Assembly: GCF_019966545.1 (NCBI RefSeq)
Contig: NZ_JAIMIC010000006.1
Location: 62,001-126,000, forward strand
DNA length: 64,000 bases
Reading direction: 5' to 3'
Source: Heliomarina baculiformis
Lineage (GTDB): Bacteria; Pseudomonadota; Alphaproteobacteria; Rhodobacterales; Rhodobacteraceae
Shown piece after piece: positions 62,480 through 64,000 of the stretch. The notes under the pieces are model-generated. The model had not been told where the DNA came from. It did not search any database and saw nothing but the letters and a program-made list of their open reading frames with translations. Position 1 is the first letter of the stretch; each line of letters starts with the position of its first letter. The translations under genes were made by a program, and so were the position numbers.

Positions 62480-63130
62480 TCAGTCTAGCGCCGCAAGGAG
62501 ATCCATAACCGTGACCTGATCGAAGCAGAGATGCCGCTCCATGAGCCGCGACGCCTCTTCAGTGTCGTGGTTCAGAATCAGCGTCGCAATCCTGCGGTGT
62601 TCGGATGCGGAGTGAGAGATCGCGCCGGGATAGCGGTAAGCGACACGGTAATAGGCCATCAGCTTGCGCGCGTTCGCCTTGATCATTTCAAGCAGGAAGG
62701 GATTGCCAGCCGCCTCGGCAACCGCCTGATGGAAACGGATGTTCAATTGGTAATAGGTGTCTGCGTCCGCATTCGGTTTTTCGGCGGCATGTTCTTCACA
62801 GGCCTGCACCGCCGCCTCGATCGCAGCGGCATCCGCCTGTCCCAACCGTCGCGCGGCCAGCCCTGCGGCCTGCCCTTCAAGTCTTGAGTGAACTTCGACG
62901 ATAGCCAGAAATTCTTCCAGCGTCGGCTTGAAGAGCACCGCGCCCTTTCGGGGCAGGCGCCGGATCAGCCCTGCCGCTTCGAGATGAATAAAACACTCGC
63001 GCACAGGCGTCCGGGACACCCCATACGTTTCCATCAACGGCGCTTCTTCAATAATGTCACCGGGATTTAATGTGCCCCGGTCAATCGAAAATAGAACCGC
63101 ATTCAATACCTGATCGGTCTGTCCTGCCAT
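62480..63130 (-). CDS. GntR-family transcriptional regulator (FCD domain)
   Basis: The 216-residue protein has an N-terminal winged helix (MAGQTDQVLNAVLFSIDRG, then ETYGVSRTPVRECFIHLEAA, the GntR recognition helix) and an all-helical C-terminal FCD domain with conserved metal-site residues (YQLNIRFHQAVAEAAGNPFL, then ISHSASEHRRIATLILNHDT). It senses organic acids and often controls catabolic operons. The start at 63130 is chosen for the family's normal N-terminus. The ribosome site is weak. Confidence 0.86.
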   Translation of the reverse strand: MAGQTDQVLNAVLFSIDRGTLNPGDIIEEAPLMETYGVSRTPVRECFIHLEAAGLIRRLPRKGAVLFKPTLEEFLAIVEVHSRLEGQAAGLAARRLGQADAAAIEAAVQACEEHAAEKPNADADTYYQLNIRFHQAVAEAAGNPFLLEMIKANARKLMAYYRVAYRYPGAISHSASEHRRIATLILNHDTEEASRLMERHLCFDQVTVMDLLAALD

Positions 63131-63243
63131 ACGATGCCCCCGCTTCGCGACAACCCGTCTATAGCTGACGCGAATTAGATGCAATTCCTCTTATCACCGG
63201 TCAAGCATTGCATGAAAAGCAAGGCGGCTATTTGTTCACGTTG

Positions 63244-63257
63244 GTTGTTATATCAAC
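63244..63257. promoter_or_regulatory. Near-palindrome between the GntR gene and the first DUF1127 gene
   Basis: GTTGTTATATCAAC is a 14-bp near-palindrome (two mismatches at positions 5 and 10) in the 161-bp divergent gap. FCD-GntR regulators bind short AT-rich palindromes of this sort, so it may be an autoregulatory site; it also may contain the -10 region of the DUF1127 gene. Confidence 0.35.
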
Positions 63258-63291
63258 TCGACCCGCCTAATTTGCATGCCAAGGGAGGTTA

Positions 63292-63540
63292 ATGAACGGA
63301 TACGGATATCGAGCAATGGCTTATACTTCGACACATGGTGCAGACGTTTCTGCAGTCCCCGGCGCGTTTTCGCGCTTTTTCAACGCCGTACTCAACGGCA
63401 TGACCAGCATCGCCGAGAACCACCCCAAGATGCGCCAGGCTGCCGCTCTCCAGGCGATGAGCGACGAAGAACTGGCCAAGCGTGGTCTCAAGCGCGACGA
63501 CATCGTAAAAACAGTTTTCGCAAACAGCTTTCACATCTGA
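63292..63540 (+). CDS. DUF1127 small protein 1
   Basis: The 82-residue product is taken from ATG 63292 because GGGAGG lies just upstream; ATG 63316 (MAYTSTHG) is favoured by similarity to the second copy. The C-terminal half, with RQAAALQAMSDEELAKRGLK and DDIVKTVFANSF, is the short DUF1127 domain common in alphaproteobacteria; some members interact with RNases or regulate stress and nutrient responses. It is divergent from the GntR gene and followed by the second copy 104 bp later. Confidence 0.8.
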   Translation: MNGYGYRAMAYTSTHGADVSAVPGAFSRFFNAVLNGMTSIAENHPKMRQAAALQAMSDEELAKRGLKRDDIVKTVFANSFHI

Positions 63541-63644
63541 TCCGGACGTTCCGACCAGCGTGAGGCCGCGCTGACCGAGCATAGGACTCGTCGCGGCACG
63601 CGGGAGGATTTCCGTCGATCTTTCAAATAAACAGGAATTTAAAC

Positions 63645-63851
63645 ATGGCTTACGCAACACTCCACGCCCCCGAAACCGCACACGGCACTTTCTTCAACCT
63701 CAAGAGTGCGATTTCTTCAATTTTCGACACGTTCGGCAAGGTTCGCCAGTTCGAAGCACTTTCGGCCCTGTCCGACGCCGAACTCGAAGAGCGCGGGCTC
63801 AAGCGTTCCGACATCGCCCGGGCGATCTTCCTCGACAACGGTCTCAGCTGA
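63645..63851 (+). CDS. DUF1127 small protein 2
   Basis: The 68-residue product starts MAYATLHAPETAHGTFFNLK and ends ALSDAELEERGLKRSDIARA followed by IFLDNGLS, the DUF1127 arginine/acidic helical domain. It is a diverged tandem copy of the preceding gene (MAYxT N-terminus, RGLKR motif). An AGGA site lies 8 bases before the ATG. These proteins are often strongly expressed in stationary phase or nitrogen stress, but regulation here is not visible. Confidence 0.82.
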   Translation: MAYATLHAPETAHGTFFNLKSAISSIFDTFGKVRQFEALSALSDAELEERGLKRSDIARAIFLDNGLS

Positions 63852-63898
63852 TTCAGCGGCGCGAAACAGCGCCTGCAACCTTTTAATAAAGCCCTTCA

Positions 63899-63921
63899 AT
63901 CCGCCCGCCCCACGGGCGGAT
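63899..63921 (+). terminator. Hairpin downstream of the second DUF1127 gene
   Basis: ATCCGCCCG (63899-63907) pairs perfectly with CGGGCGGAT (63913-63921) around a 5-base loop, 47 bp after the stop codon. A U tract is missing, so it is a likely transcript 3' end or stabilising hairpin rather than a certain terminator. Confidence 0.5.
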
Positions 63922-64000
63922 GAAGTCGTTAATGAATATCACGGATACTTTATTCAGATCGAAATGAGTTGACAAAGCAACTCGCCCACCTCTTTAAGGT

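Noticed and set aside
1-64000. CRISPR arrays, tRNA/rRNA genes, insertion sequences, prophage or phage-defence systems
   Set aside because: I looked for regular direct repeats, cloverleaf-like regions and transposase or integrase proteins and found none that could be supported.

Overview
The window comes from a GC-rich alphaproteobacterium, most likely a marine member of the Rhodobacteraceae (roseobacter group). The evidence is a chorismate mutase followed by rpsP-rimM-trmD and rplS-rpmE, a MipZ-type division ATPase, a MaoC-Pta fusion paired with acetate kinase, many sulfotransferase, RTX and ABC-transport genes, and DUF1127 genes. I see no rRNA, tRNA, insertion sequence, prophage or CRISPR array. 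The longest stretches without a convincing gene are 5315-5732, 20342-20955 and 44226-44598.

Layout. 1-6402: translation genes in the order aroQ-type chorismate mutase (3' end), rpsP, rimM, a sulfotransferase-like gene, trmD, then an opposed RTX serralysin-like protease, then rplS and rpmE with a strong terminator. 6471-9009: a TPR-sulfotransferase and mipZ. 9019-18545 (minus strand): an aromatic-compound island. Read in the direction of transcription it holds a ureohydrolase, a DOPA-4,5-dioxygenase-like protein, a VOC/extradiol-type protein, a 907-residue fusion of an aryl-CoA flavin monooxygenase with a benzoate-CoA-type ligase, and a branched-chain-type ABC transporter (livK, then livHMGF behind a hairpin). 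18677-21903: a Tat-exported peptide-type binding protein and a secreted cyclase-family protein. 22067-28394 (minus): a homogentisate pathway with hmgA, a 33-residue membrane peptide, fahA, an MBL-fold protein, a flavin hydroxylase, DUF2783 and maiA, next to a divergent MarR regulator. 29025-35170: a zinc metallopeptidase, thiolase, GST, ackA, MaoC-Pta and a small methyltransferase. 35376-41233: a four-gene oligopeptide/oligosaccharide-type ABC transporter. 41494-44225: an orphan small protein and a large MscS-family channel.

44599-51837 is a tightly overlapping operon of four glycosyltransferases, a histidine phosphatase, a polysaccharide-deacetylase-like protein, a small methyltransferase and a 2H-phosphoesterase-like DUF1045 protein. 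It looks like an undescribed glycoconjugate pathway. 51863-54232 holds an SDR, rpe and a TRIC-type channel. 54271-61396 (minus) is a beta-oxidation operon (ligase, enoyl-CoA hydratase, thioesterase, two acyl-CoA dehydrogenases, a bifunctional hydratase/dehydrogenase) resembling the pimeloyl-CoA (pim) system. 61686-63130 holds an FkbM methyltransferase and an FCD-GntR regulator, and 63292-63851 two DUF1127 genes.

The most novel-looking items are the monooxygenase-ligase fusion with its transporter and two candidate ring-cleavage proteins, the glycosyltransferase/phosphatase/2H operon, and the membrane micropeptide inside the homogentisate operon. Functions come from motif recognition by eye; no database search was possible.
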